Shown here: positions 23,667-32,522 of the stretch, one piece after another
How the letters are laid out: each line of letters starts with the position of its first letter
How positions within the stretch are numbered: position 1 is the first letter of the stretch
NCBI GenBank assembly: GCA_016788045.1
Contig: JAEUTG010000007.1
Span: 1-42,272 of the forward strand
Source: Bacteroidales bacterium
GTDB taxonomy: Bacteria > Bacteroidota > Bacteroidia > Bacteroidales > Lentimicrobiaceae
Length of the DNA: 42,272 bases
Direction of reading: 5' to 3'
Program-made: the position numbers and the translations under genes
Notes under the pieces: model-generated
Databases searched by the model: none
What the model was told of the DNA's origin: nothing
The model's input: the letters and a program-made list of their open reading frames with translations, nothing else

Positions 23667-26084
23667 ATGATGAAATTACGGATTTTACCGGCTCTGCTGG
23701 TAATGCTGCCATTTTTGGCTATGTCACAACTGAACATCAGGGGGCGGGTGATTGATGCCCAGACCGGAACACCGTTGCAGGGCGCCCATCTGAACCTCAA
23801 CAACCGTCTGGTGAAAACCACCACCGACGAAAAGGGGCTCTTTGAGATTAAAGATCAGAAGGCTGGCAGCCACAAACTCAGGGTAACCTACCTGGGATAC
23901 AAAGCCTGGGAAGCTGTTTTCGAAATCAGTGACAATAAGGTATTGCTCATCTCGATGGAGCAGTCGCCGGTTCTCACAACCGAGACCATCATAGAATCGA
24001 CCCGTGCCAACGACAAGACTCCGGTATCGCACCAGACGATCAGCGGCAAAGACATCAGTGGCAAGGATCAGGGGCGCGACATCCCGTTCCTGCTGGAGCA
24101 GATGCCGGCAACCGTAGTTACGAGTGATGCCGGCGCTGGTGTCGGCTACACCGGGTTCCGCATCCGGGGAACCGACATGAACCGCATTAACATAACCGTA
24201 AACGGTATTCCCCTCAACGATGCTGAATCGCACAGTGTTTTCTGGGTGAATATGCCCGATTTTACCTCCTCGGTCTCCAGCCTTCAGGTACAACGCGGTG
24301 TGGGGACCTCAACCAACGGTGCGGCAGCGTTCGGCGCCAGCATCAACCTGCTCACCAGCACGCCACCGGCTCAGGCGTATGCCATCATCAACAATGCAGC
24401 GGGATCGTTCAACACCTTCAGGCATACCCTTTCCACCGGAACCGGACTGATCAACGGCAAATGGGCATTCGACGCACGGTTGTCGAAACTCAGCTCCGAT
24501 GGATACATCGACAGGGCATTCTCCGACCTGAAATCATTTTATGTATCAGGAGGATACTACGGCAGTACCACCATTGCCAGGGTGAATGTCTTTTCCGGCA
24601 CCGAAAAGACCTACCAGGCCTGGGACGGCGTACCTTCCGACAGTCTGGCCACCAACCGCACCTACAACGGCATAGGGAAGTACTACGATAACTCGGGAAA
24701 CGAACAGTTCTACGACAACGAAACCGACAATTACCAGCAGGATCATTATCAGTTGCTGATCGCCCAGCGCCTCGGCGGCTACCTCACCGGCAACCTGGCC
24801 CTGCATTATACAAAAGGCTTTGGTTATTACGAACAATACAAAGACGGTGAAACCCTGACGGATTACGGAATCGCGCCTGTAGTTGTTCCGGGCACCGATT
24901 CTGTGCTGGTGAACGAATCGGATCTGATCCGCCGGAAGTACCTTGACAACGATTTTTACGGATTTACCTGGTCGCTCAACTACGACCGAAACAAGCTGAA
25001 CTTCTCGGCTGGCGGATCGGGCAACCGTTACGAAGGGCTGCATTACGGCGAAGTGATCTGGGCTGAATATGCCAGCACAGCCGGGTTGAATCACCGCTGG
25101 TACGAAGGCACCGGAGACAAAACGGACCTCAATTTTTTCGTGAAGGGACAGTGGCAGTTTAACCGTAAGCTGAACATCTATACCGACCTTCAGCTGCGCA
25201 GCATTGCGTATGAACTTACCGGCTTTGATGATGACCTGCGAAACATATCACAGGATCACAATTTCTTGTTTTTCAACCCGAAAGCCGGCTTTTTTTATGA
25301 ATTTGATTACCGGAACAGCATTTATCTGAGCATAGCCGTCGCCAGCCGCGAGCCAAACCGCGACAACTACACCGATGCCAACCCTGATCGGCCCTCCCCG
25401 GTAGCCGAAACCCTTTACGATACTGAAGCAGGATACCGGTGGAACGGAGATAAACTGAAGGCATCCGCCAATTACTATTATATGTTCTACCGCGACCAGC
25501 TTGTGCTTACCGGTGCCATCAACGATGTGGGGGCTGCTGTGATGACGAATGTGCCGGTTTCGTTCAGGACAGGCCTTGAGCTGAGCGGAAAGTACAACTT
25601 CAGCAGCAAGCTGTCTGCTCAGGCTAACCTTACACTCAGTATGAACAAGATCAGGGATTTTACTGAATTTGTGGATGACTGGAACAACTGGGGCACTCAG
25701 CTGGAAAACAGGATCGGCACCACCGACCTGGCTTTCTCCCCGGCCGTCACCGGCGGTTTCGGCATTGACTGGGAGTTCGCTAAAAACTTCGACCTCAACC
25801 TCAACGGGCGGTATGTCTCAATGCAATACATCGACAACACCTCTTCACCCGAACGGGTGCTTGATCCCTACTTCGTAAACAACCTCAGGCTGAGCTGGTC
25901 GCTGAAGCTGCGCGGGACCGAAGGCATAGTCCTGAGCCTTCATGTGAATAACCTGACGGACACCCACTACGAAACCAACGCCTGGGTTTACCGGTATTAC
26001 TACGAAGGTACTTACGGAAAACTTGACGGATATTTTCCTCAGGCAGGTATCAACTTCAATGTAGGGATGGTGGTAAAATTGTAG
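23667..26084 (+). CDS. TonB-dependent receptor under TPP control (predicted thiamine uptake)
   Basis: The 805-aa outer-membrane receptor has a signal peptide at residues 1-20. A carboxypeptidase-regulatory-like domain covers about residues 23-105 (IRGRVIDAQTGTPLQGAHL). The plug domain is at about 115-230, with DIPFLLEQMPATVVTSDAG, GFRIRGTDMNRINITVNG and VQRGVGTSTNGAAAFGASIN. A 22-strand barrel follows, ending GINFNVGMVVKL. It takes up a substrate against its gradient using ExbBD/TonB energy. A TPP riboswitch 70 bp upstream indicates that the substrate is thiamine, a phosphate ester or a precursor; riboswitch-linked outer-membrane thiamine receptors are known in Bacteroidota. No inner-membrane thiamine transporter lies next to it. 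The start may be either of two adjacent ATGs (23667, 23670). Confidence 0.92.
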   Translation: MMKLRILPALLVMLPFLAMSQLNIRGRVIDAQTGTPLQGAHLNLNNRLVKTTTDEKGLFEIKDQKAGSHKLRVTYLGYKAWEAVFEISDNKVLLISMEQSPVLTTETIIESTRANDKTPVSHQTISGKDISGKDQGRDIPFLLEQMPATVVTSDAGAGVGYTGFRIRGTDMNRINITVNGIPLNDAESHSVFWVNMPDFTSSVSSLQVQRGVGTSTNGAAAFGASINLLTSTPPAQAYAIINNAAGSFNTFRHTLSTGTGLINGKWAFDARLSKLSSDGYIDRAFSDLKSFYVSGGYYGSTTIARVNVFSGTEKTYQAWDGVPSDSLATNRTYNGIGKYYDNSGNEQFYDNETDNYQQDHYQLLIAQRLGGYLTGNLALHYTKGFGYYEQYKDGETLTDYGIAPVVVPGTDSVLVNESDLIRRKYLDNDFYGFTWSLNYDRNKLNFSAGGSGNRYEGLHYGEVIWAEYASTAGLNHRWYEGTGDKTDLNFFVKGQWQFNRKLNIYTDLQLRSIAYELTGFDDDLRNISQDHNFLFFNPKAGFFYEFDYRNSIYLSIAVASREPNRDNYTDANPDRPSPVAETLYDTEAGYRWNGDKLKASANYYYMFYRDQLVLTGAINDVGAAVMTNVPVSFRTGLELSGKYNFSSKLSAQANLTLSMNKIRDFTEFVDDWNNWGTQLENRIGTTDLAFSPAVTGGFGIDWEFAKNFDLNLNGRYVSMQYIDNTSSPERVLDPYFVNNLRLSWSLKLRGTEGIVLSLHVNNLTDTHYETNAWVYRYYYEGTYGKLDGYFPQAGINFNVGMVVKL

Positions 26085-26131
26085 CAAAAATCCCATTGCG
26101 GGGGGTATTACTCTTACAATAAACCACTTAC

Positions 26132-26155
26132 ACATATTCACTATTTAGAATATGT
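26132..26155. promoter_or_regulatory. Inverted repeat upstream of the copper locus
   Basis: ACATATTC (26132-26139) and GAATATGT (26148-26155) are perfect 8-bp arms around an 8-bp spacer, about 65-90 bp before the Cys-rich small gene. It is a possible operator; no promoter box was confirmed. Confidence 0.35.
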
Positions 26156-26221
26156 ATAAATCTCTGTTCCTGCAGTGTTGGCGTTCTGCTTCTGTTTACT
26201 TTTATGGGGCAAATACACTCC

Positions 26222-26620
26222 ATGCGCCGTCTTGTCCCTGTGGTCCTGATTGCCGTCCTGTTATCCCAGCCATTCGGGATGACGTGGGTTTATCTATCGT
26301 TCCGCATCAACCAGGCCTACATCGCGAAGAACCTCTGCGTTCAGAAAGATGTGAAAGGCAATAAATGTCAGGGGTGTTGTCATCTGAAGAAAAAGCTTCA
26401 TGAAACAGAAAAGCAGGAGAGCACCAACCTGCCACCGGCTGCAAAACTCAAAGCTGAATTCAACCTGTTTGAATCCGGCAGTGCTGGCAGCGTGAACAAG
26501 CCGCCCTGCATAACCAAAATAACAGATTACCACACATTTACCGGCATCCGGCCATCCAAACGCTATCTGTCCGGAATATTTCACCCTCCCGAACCGCGGG
26601 TAACCGGCTGCTGCTGCTAA
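26222..26620 (+). CDS. Small Cys-rich exported or membrane-anchored protein near the copper receptor
   Basis: From the ATG at 26222 the protein has 132 aa; an alternative ATG at 26204 adds six residues and would be almost leaderless. The N-terminal hydrophobic segment is RLVPVVLIAVLLSQPFGMTW. Then comes YIAKNLCVQKDVKGNKCQGC with CHLKKKL after it. This pattern (NLC..KD....C.G.C.LKK.L) recurs in small Bacteroidota proteins, from memory often beside TonB receptors. The C-terminus ends TGCCC. Cysteines suit metal binding, and the gene immediately precedes a copper-type TonB receptor by 163 bp. Function is not established. Confidence 0.7.
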   Translation: MRRLVPVVLIAVLLSQPFGMTWVYLSFRINQAYIAKNLCVQKDVKGNKCQGCCHLKKKLHETEKQESTNLPPAAKLKAEFNLFESGSAGSVNKPPCITKITDYHTFTGIRPSKRYLSGIFHPPEPRVTGCCC

Positions 26621-26783
26621 ACCAGGCTCAGCAGGACGCTTATCTTTTCCTCATTTCCTGACGTTCACCGCAAGTCAGGCTGAATTACCGTGAAACAGTC
26701 CGTCATGGCCGTTGCGTGCAGCATTGTTGTACCGCAGGTTTATGACCGGAGATGATCAACAATTTAAATTTACACAACACAAC

Positions 26784-29036
26784 ATGACACAGATAAAATC
26801 CATGCTGCTGGCAGCGCTGTTGCTGCTTTCAGCCTATACCGTTCCGGCGCAGAAGGTCAGATTGCTTGACCTCAACACCCAGGCCCCCATCCGTGAAGCA
26901 AGTTATCAATACGGAGATCAGAAGGGCATCACCGGCTCAGACGGATCATTTTCGCTTGAGTTGAAGAAGGGGCTCAGCCTGAGCCTGTCGCACCTGAATT
27001 ACGGCTCATGGGTGCTTAAACCCGAAGAGGTTCAGCATGCGCTGAAAACCGGTGTGATCTTCCGTCAGGAAACCAACTACATGCTTCAACCCGTTACGAT
27101 TGTGGCTGTGCACACCCCGGCATCGGGCAATCCGGTGCATACCATCGGGACCGCAGATCGTCTGGCGCACGACGGCGGCAACCTGCTCAACAACATCGAA
27201 GGGTTCAGTTCCATCCGCAAAAGCCCGGCCTACGGTTACGATCCGGTATTCAGGGGATTCAAGTACGATCAGCTGAATGTGGTGATCGACGGCTCACAGT
27301 GTGCCAGTGCCGCCTGCCCCAACCGCATGGATCCGCCCACCAGCCAGGTGGCCCCCAACATGACCGGCAGAATTGAAATCCTGAAAGGCCCCCACGCGCT
27401 TCGTTTCGGCAACTCATTTGGTGCTACCATCAATTTCATCTCCACTCCGCCGGTTTTTACCGAAGCACTGAAGACCACCGGCAGGCTTACCAGCAGCTTC
27501 GAATCGAACGGTGGCATTCTCAGAAATGAAGGAACCATCACCCTTAGCAGGAAAAAGGCGACACTCAGCCTGTTCGGTTCGTACTCCAAAGGTGGGGATT
27601 ACAAGGACGGCAATGGCAACACGGTACCCGCTGATTTTATGCGTGCCAGCGCCGGAGCCGTTGTCGGGCTAAGGCTTACCGACAGCCAGACCCTTGAACT
27701 TTCAGCTACCCGCAATTTTGCCAGGGATACCGACTTCCCTGCCCTGATGATGGACCTCCGGAGCGATGACACCTGGCTGTTGAATCTGCGCCACACCGCC
27801 AATCTGAACCGGACAAGCCTTAAATCTTGGAAAACAAGTGCTTACGCATCGCTGGTGGATCATGTAATGGATAACCTCGATAAGGTGATGAACCCACGGA
27901 TGATGAATGCACTGACCCCGGCAAAAACAAAAACATTCGGCGGACGGACAGAAGGAAGCTGGCTGTTTGAAGGTTCCAGGCTTTTTGCCGGGCTGGATGT
28001 AAAACACGATTACGCCGAAGGCATCCGTGAACGTGAGTTTATTGCCGGACCCAATGCTGGCAAAGTCTTCTACGACAACATCTGGCAGAAAGGCAACATC
28101 ACAAAAAGTGCCCTGTTTGCTGAATACCAGCGCAAAATAAATAACCTTTCGCTGATTGCCTCAGCACGTCTTGAAGCCAACCAATCATCGGCAGATGAAA
28201 CTGCTCCGGAGTTCGACAAAAATTACAACGAAACCTCTGCCAGCCAGATCAATCCCTCGGTCAGCCTGGGTGTCATCGCAAGCCCCGGAAGCAAATTCAC
28301 AGCCGGACTCTGGCTGGGCCGCTCGCAACGAAGCGGCAGCATGACCGAACGCTTTATCAACTACCTGGCCGTAGGTCAGGATGCGTGGGAGCTGCTGGGC
28401 AACCCGCTCATCAAACCCGAAGCCAACAACGAAGCCGACCTGAACCTGGCCTTCAGCACCGGAAAGACTGAAATCAGGATGGATATGTTCGCCGCCCTGA
28501 TTACGGATTACATCTCCTCGGTGATTGATACCAGTCTGACACCCAAATTCACCACCAGTCCGGGCGTGCGTCAGTTCATCAACATCGACAAGGCCTTCAA
28601 AGCAGGCTTTGAAGTAAGCTGGACGCAGTCATTGGGTTCATTGATGAAGCACCGCTTAAGTATTGCCTACACCTATGGCCAGAATTCAGTGATCGATGAA
28701 CCGTTGCCGGAAATCTCACCGCTCGACATGAAGTACGTGTTATCGGCCAGCCTGATGAAAGACCGGCTTATTCCGGTCGTGAGTTTCAGGTATGCCGCAG
28801 AACAGAACCGCATCTCGACCGACTATGGCGAAACCAAAACTCCGTCATTCTTCCTGATTGACGCTTCAGCATCCTACAGGATTGTCCGTGGCATTGATCT
28901 CACCGCAGGAGTTCAGAACCTGCTGGATGAAGCCTATTACGAGCACCTGAACCGAACCATCGGCGGCACCCCACCGGTTGAGATTTTCGCACCCGGCAGA
29001 AGCATCTTTGTAAGCCTTTCCTTCTCGCTGAAATAA
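26784..29036 (+). CDS. TonB-dependent copper receptor, OprC/NosA-like
   Basis: From ATG 26784 the receptor has 750 aa, with the signal peptide MLLAALLLLSAYTVPAQ. An upstream in-frame start at 26712 adds 24 residues ahead of the signal peptide and is disfavoured. A degenerate regulatory-like domain is followed by the plug (residues about 115-225: NLLNNIEGFSSIRKSPAYGY, VFRGFKYDQLNVVIDGSQ, RIEILKGPHALRFGNSFGAT) and a barrel to the C-terminus ENLLDEAYYEH...FSLK. Copper evidence is ACPNRMDPPTSQV, giving C178-x3-M182, and SLVDHVMDN, giving H360-x-M362. In OprC of Pseudomonas aeruginosa the copper site is CxxxM (143/147) and HxM (323/325); the 182-residue separation here is almost the same as the 180 there. 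A Cu uptake role is inferred. Confidence 0.85.
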   Translation: MTQIKSMLLAALLLLSAYTVPAQKVRLLDLNTQAPIREASYQYGDQKGITGSDGSFSLELKKGLSLSLSHLNYGSWVLKPEEVQHALKTGVIFRQETNYMLQPVTIVAVHTPASGNPVHTIGTADRLAHDGGNLLNNIEGFSSIRKSPAYGYDPVFRGFKYDQLNVVIDGSQCASAACPNRMDPPTSQVAPNMTGRIEILKGPHALRFGNSFGATINFISTPPVFTEALKTTGRLTSSFESNGGILRNEGTITLSRKKATLSLFGSYSKGGDYKDGNGNTVPADFMRASAGAVVGLRLTDSQTLELSATRNFARDTDFPALMMDLRSDDTWLLNLRHTANLNRTSLKSWKTSAYASLVDHVMDNLDKVMNPRMMNALTPAKTKTFGGRTEGSWLFEGSRLFAGLDVKHDYAEGIREREFIAGPNAGKVFYDNIWQKGNITKSALFAEYQRKINNLSLIASARLEANQSSADETAPEFDKNYNETSASQINPSVSLGVIASPGSKFTAGLWLGRSQRSGSMTERFINYLAVGQDAWELLGNPLIKPEANNEADLNLAFSTGKTEIRMDMFAALITDYISSVIDTSLTPKFTTSPGVRQFINIDKAFKAGFEVSWTQSLGSLMKHRLSIAYTYGQNSVIDEPLPEISPLDMKYVLSASLMKDRLIPVVSFRYAAEQNRISTDYGETKTPSFFLIDASASYRIVRGIDLTAGVQNLLDEAYYEHLNRTIGGTPPVEIFAPGRSIFVSLSFSLK

Positions 29037-29071
29037 CCAGAGAAACCACCCTGATTGATTCTGCAAATCCA

Positions 29072-29111
29072 ACAGTCCCCTGCAGACCATTTACCGGATG
29101 CAGGGGACTGT
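29072..29111 (+). terminator. Hairpin after the copper receptor gene
   Basis: ACAGTCCCCTGCA (29072-29084) pairs perfectly with TGCAGGGGACTGT (29099-29111). No strong T-run follows, so it may be a terminator or an mRNA-end stabiliser. Confidence 0.55.
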
Positions 29112-29251
29112 GCTGTTGTCAGGTTTTCCTCACTTCGTTCGGAATGGCAATTGGCACATTGTTTAAGAGGCTATGAAATCGCTATAAGGCAACTAGTGCG
29201 AAGTCAGCAGGAAATCTGTCCTTTGTTGGTTTAAACAAACCAAATTCAATA

Positions 29252-30289
29252 TCAGAACTTTTTCAGCGCCCTGTACCTTCTGCCCCAGAACCTGAAATGG
29301 GTGAGCGAACTGAATACGATCATCCGTTCCACCACACGGAAACGCATCAGGTGGTGAATAAGGTAATACCAGACGCTGAACAACCCCAGAAACACCAGAT
29401 AGCGCGCCAGCCACATCAGAAACGGGAATTCCGCTGACCATTCCTTCACCACCGGAATCTGTGAAAGCAACCACACCATAAGCAGGTTCCATCCCAGTAC
29501 AAAGAGAGCGACGGACCCGTGACAGCTCTCTATGGCCTTCGACGGGCAATAACTCATACAGTGCATGCAGCTCTCACAACTCAGTGTCCAGTAAGGTCGG
29601 TTGTCAACCAGCTTGATTGCCTTCACCGGGCAGGCTTCAAGGCATTTACCGCAGAGGTTGCAATCGGCTGAAGCCACAAAGGTTTTTGACAGAAAGAAGC
29701 GGCCAATGAAGTAATATCCGGCAGCGACCGGTAAAAGCAGCAGGTCATACACCTCGAGCAGGCATCTGAAGAAGGGCTTGCCGTCGTAAATCCTGTTGGC
29801 GAAGCGTTTTACCCGCTCCAGGTTTCGCTGGTGAAGGTAGACTACTGTGGGGTGGTTGAGTCCCGGATGCAGCGAAATCCAGTTGGAGGGCATATCCACG
29901 GCTTTGAGGGCCTGAATCCTGTAACCCTTTAGCACCAGGATCAGGGCTGTCAGATAAAAGGCAATACCGGTGACCCCGGGGGTGATGAATTTTCCGATCA
30001 GCATGCCGGCCCTTGTGTTCATCAGTACCACCCGGTTGCGCCCGCGTGGAAACCTGAGCAGGAACTTCAGCATCAGCGGCGGGTAGTTAAACCCGTGTAT
30101 CGGTGAGGTAAAAACCAGCAGTTCGCCATGCTCCGGCTTTTCCGGAGGAGCTGAGGTTCGCGATCCGATGTTGATGACTTCGCAGGGCAACCCCCGCTCC
30201 CCGGCAACCTCCTGCATCCAGCCGGCTACCTTTGCTGAGTTGCCCGTTCCGGAGAAGCAGTAGATGCTTATTTTTTCTGGTTTATCCAT
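29252..30289 (-). CDS. EFR1-type flavodoxin-ferredoxin membrane protein
   Basis: The 345-aa protein starts with a flavodoxin-like domain: KISIYCFSGTGNSAKVAGWM holds the FMN phosphate loop (SGTGNS). Two [4Fe-4S] motifs follow near the middle: CNLCGKCLEACP and CESCMHCMSYCP. Hydrophobic segments flank them (GKFITPGVTGIAFYLTALIL, LLLPVAAGYYFIGRFF and two later helices at LFVLGWNLLMVWLLSQ and YLVFLGLFSVWYYLI), so it is likely membrane bound. Proteins of this EFR1 class couple flavin and Fe-S electron transfer; the partner is unknown. It is encoded alone on the minus strand. Confidence 0.88.
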   Translation of the reverse strand: MDKPEKISIYCFSGTGNSAKVAGWMQEVAGERGLPCEVINIGSRTSAPPEKPEHGELLVFTSPIHGFNYPPLMLKFLLRFPRGRNRVVLMNTRAGMLIGKFITPGVTGIAFYLTALILVLKGYRIQALKAVDMPSNWISLHPGLNHPTVVYLHQRNLERVKRFANRIYDGKPFFRCLLEVYDLLLLPVAAGYYFIGRFFLSKTFVASADCNLCGKCLEACPVKAIKLVDNRPYWTLSCESCMHCMSYCPSKAIESCHGSVALFVLGWNLLMVWLLSQIPVVKEWSAEFPFLMWLARYLVFLGLFSVWYYLIHHLMRFRVVERMIVFSSLTHFRFWGRRYRALKKF

Positions 30290-30312
30290 CCATTATCAGT
30301 ATTATCCGTTCA

Positions 30313-30470
30313 AAATTACATTTCGTTCATACGGGGCCCTGAGCTCATAGTAAATTACTTTTTACCCAATTCCTGCCCCTGCTATACAGCCCCGTCAGGG
30401 GCTGAATACAGGTAGAATACAAAACTCCCAAAAGTTCATAAAAGTCCCGTAGGGACTATATATCAGGCTT
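30313..30470 (-). repeat. Composite hairpin repeat, copy D1 (inverted relative of 37000-37146)
   Basis: Read on the minus strand it contains, in order, ATATATAGTCCCTACGGGAC, TCTACC...ATTCAGCCCCTGACGGGGCT, and CG...GAACGAAATGTAATTTT. The same three modules occur in the same order on the plus strand at 37000-37146. Hairpins AGTCCCGTAGGGACT and CAGCCCCGTCAGGGGCTG are the folding units. The 290-bp rest of 30471-30847 holds two ATCCGGAAAAACA copies and no gene. Confidence 0.8.
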
Positions 30471-30847
30471 TGCAGCGTTTTCAAATAATTTATCCGGATA
30501 TCAGCGAATCATTAACCTTTTCTCCGACCCTGAATCCATCAGTGGTCATTCCATCGCAGCTTGATTGCATCACTATCCGTGCATTGCTTTCTACTTTATC
30601 AGAACTGGCGAAATCCATGCCTGCAAATCTACATCAGTAAGTAACCGCATAAAAAAAACAGGATGTTGAAAGGCCGTATCCGGGGTCTGTATCCGGAAAA
30701 ACAGCCCTTGATCCGGAAAAACAACCGATGTTGAAAATATCCGCCAAACCATCCACTGCTTATCAAAGTTCTTTTTAACTTTCCGCAATATTACAAAAGG
30801 TTCGTGCTAATAACCAGGTTCCATATAATCAATTAAAAGCCTTAATC

Positions 30848-32098
30848 ATGTTCAGCAACGAAATCCGCCTGCCCCTTGAGAAAAAACTGGGCGACGACCT
30901 CTACCGTACCCTCGAAGGGGACATCCTCACCGACATCATAGCCGAAGGAAAAATTGAAGAAAGCAGCAACTACTACCAGCTTATCCTTCAGGGACACAGC
31001 TTCAAGGCCATGCCCAACCTCTCGCCCGGGGTTTCGGCCATCTTTGAGGAGGTGCTCGGCAGGCTGGAGTTTAAAGAGCCCATCGAATTCTACATCAACA
31101 ACTCGCCAGAGCTGAACGCCTTTGCCATTGCTTCCACCGAAGAGGGGCAGCCCCACATCGTCAACCTGAACTCAGGTCTTCTGCAGATGCTCAGCGACCA
31201 GGAGCTCCGCTTCGTGGTGGGCCATGAAATCGGGCACATCATCAGCCGCAACGCCAACATCAGCAAGCTGATCAACTTTGTGTACCCCAACCCTGCCCGC
31301 ATCCCGGTGCTGCTTCAGCATAAAATAAACCTCTGGCAGAAACTGGCTGAGCTTACAGCCGACCGCTACGGCTTTATCGCCAATCCCGATATGGCCAGCT
31401 GCATTTCGGGCTTCTTCAAGATTTCGAGCGGGCTGAATGCCGAACGCATCGGTTTCGACTTCAATGCCTATCTCGAGGAAAACGAACGTATCCTGGCCCG
31501 TTTCCGGGAAACCGGTGCCGGCAGCTCCCTCAGCCACCCCATCAACCCCATCCGCATCAAGGCTATCCAGCTGTTTGCCGGCTCCGGATTGTACAAAAGC
31601 CTGAAGGAAAACCACCAGCCCGCAGCCGACCCGGCCCTCGACGAAGCCATCAACGACCTTACCCTGACCCTGATGGTATTCAGCAGCTCCCCCCTGGATC
31701 AGTACCGCAAGCAGTTTATCGCAACGGCAGGCATCATTATGGCCAACATCGACGAGCAGATGACTGAAGATGAGTACAAACTGATCCTCAACTCTTTGGC
31801 TTCATTCACCATTTTCCCTTCAGAATACTTAGACACTATTCTGAAAGCCGGCGAAGTGGGCAATCAGCTGATGGAAGCCATCTCCAAAATACTGGAAATC
31901 AACCCGTCTGACCGGTATGTGATGTTCGACATGATGGTAAGCATGGTGCACACCGACCGCCGTATCAGCAAACCGGAGATTACCTTCCTGTTCGATATCG
32001 GCACCCGTATGTTCGGCATGAACCGCAAGGAGGTGGCCCAGCTGATCGCCGGCAACCTGCAGCAGGGCTGGAACCCCGAACTTTACGCCCAGAGCTGA
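30848..32098 (+). CDS. Soluble M48-family zinc metalloprotease with TerB-like C-terminal half
   Basis: The 416-aa protein has a zinc-binding HEIGH at residues 126-130 (VVGHEIGHIISRNANISKL) with the third ligand Glu168 in ELTADRYGF, the M48 signature. N-terminal residues 1-110 form a family-typical helical lead. Unlike HtpX or Ste24, no membrane helices are seen, so this is a soluble M48 enzyme. The C-terminal 150 residues (QFIATAGIIMANIDEQMTED, later MFDMMVSMVHTDRRISKPEI) resemble the TerB-like helical domain with its acidic DxxD/E features. A role in processing or quality control is expected; the substrate is unknown. It is not in an operon. Confidence 0.82.
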   Translation: MFSNEIRLPLEKKLGDDLYRTLEGDILTDIIAEGKIEESSNYYQLILQGHSFKAMPNLSPGVSAIFEEVLGRLEFKEPIEFYINNSPELNAFAIASTEEGQPHIVNLNSGLLQMLSDQELRFVVGHEIGHIISRNANISKLINFVYPNPARIPVLLQHKINLWQKLAELTADRYGFIANPDMASCISGFFKISSGLNAERIGFDFNAYLEENERILARFRETGAGSSLSHPINPIRIKAIQLFAGSGLYKSLKENHQPAADPALDEAINDLTLTLMVFSSSPLDQYRKQFIATAGIIMANIDEQMTEDEYKLILNSLASFTIFPSEYLDTILKAGEVGNQLMEAISKILEINPSDRYVMFDMMVSMVHTDRRISKPEITFLFDIGTRMFGMNRKEVAQLIAGNLQQGWNPELYAQS

Positions 32099-32237
32099 AA
32101 ACAGGCAGCAGCATTTCCGCATGCCTTGTTGGTTTCCCTTAGAAAAGTCAAGACTTTATGTAGACGCACGCTAATGGCAACAGATACGAACTAAGCAGGA
32201 TGCGCCTAATAACAGTTTTGGTTTCGTTCACACGCAC

Positions 32238-32512
32238 TTGCCTGTTTGCCCATGCAGACAGGTCAGAAAACAAGGTGCGCGCGAACGTCAAGGGCTGAAA
32301 ACCCCGTTGGCGCGCGCCTGCTCCCCGTTGGCGCGCGTCCCCCGACTTGTCTGCCTGGCAAACTGTCTGCCTGAATGCGGCAGGCAGACAGGCAGACAGG
32401 CAGGCGCGTGCCCCCAAAAACCACCGTTGGCGCGCGTCCCCCGACTTGCCTGCCTGGCATACTTTCCGCCTGAATGCGGCAGGCAGACAGGCAGGCGCGT
32501 GCCCCAAAGACC
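32238..32512. repeat. G+C-rich tandem array of CTGTCTGCC hairpins
   Basis: Two tandem units start with CCGTTGGCGCGCGTCCCCCG at 32325 and 32424 (99-bp period), and a partial one starts at 32304. Each holds CTGTCTGCCTG or CTTTCCGCCTG, the spacer AATGCGG and CAGGCAGACAG, a near-perfect palindrome, then CAGGCGCGTGCCCC. It contains the CAGGCAGACAGG element seen elsewhere, expanded with a GGCGCGCG lead. Apparent ORFs here on both strands are repeat translations, not genes. The stretch 32099-32237 holds nothing recognised. Confidence 0.88.
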
Positions 32513-32522
32513 GTGCACTATT

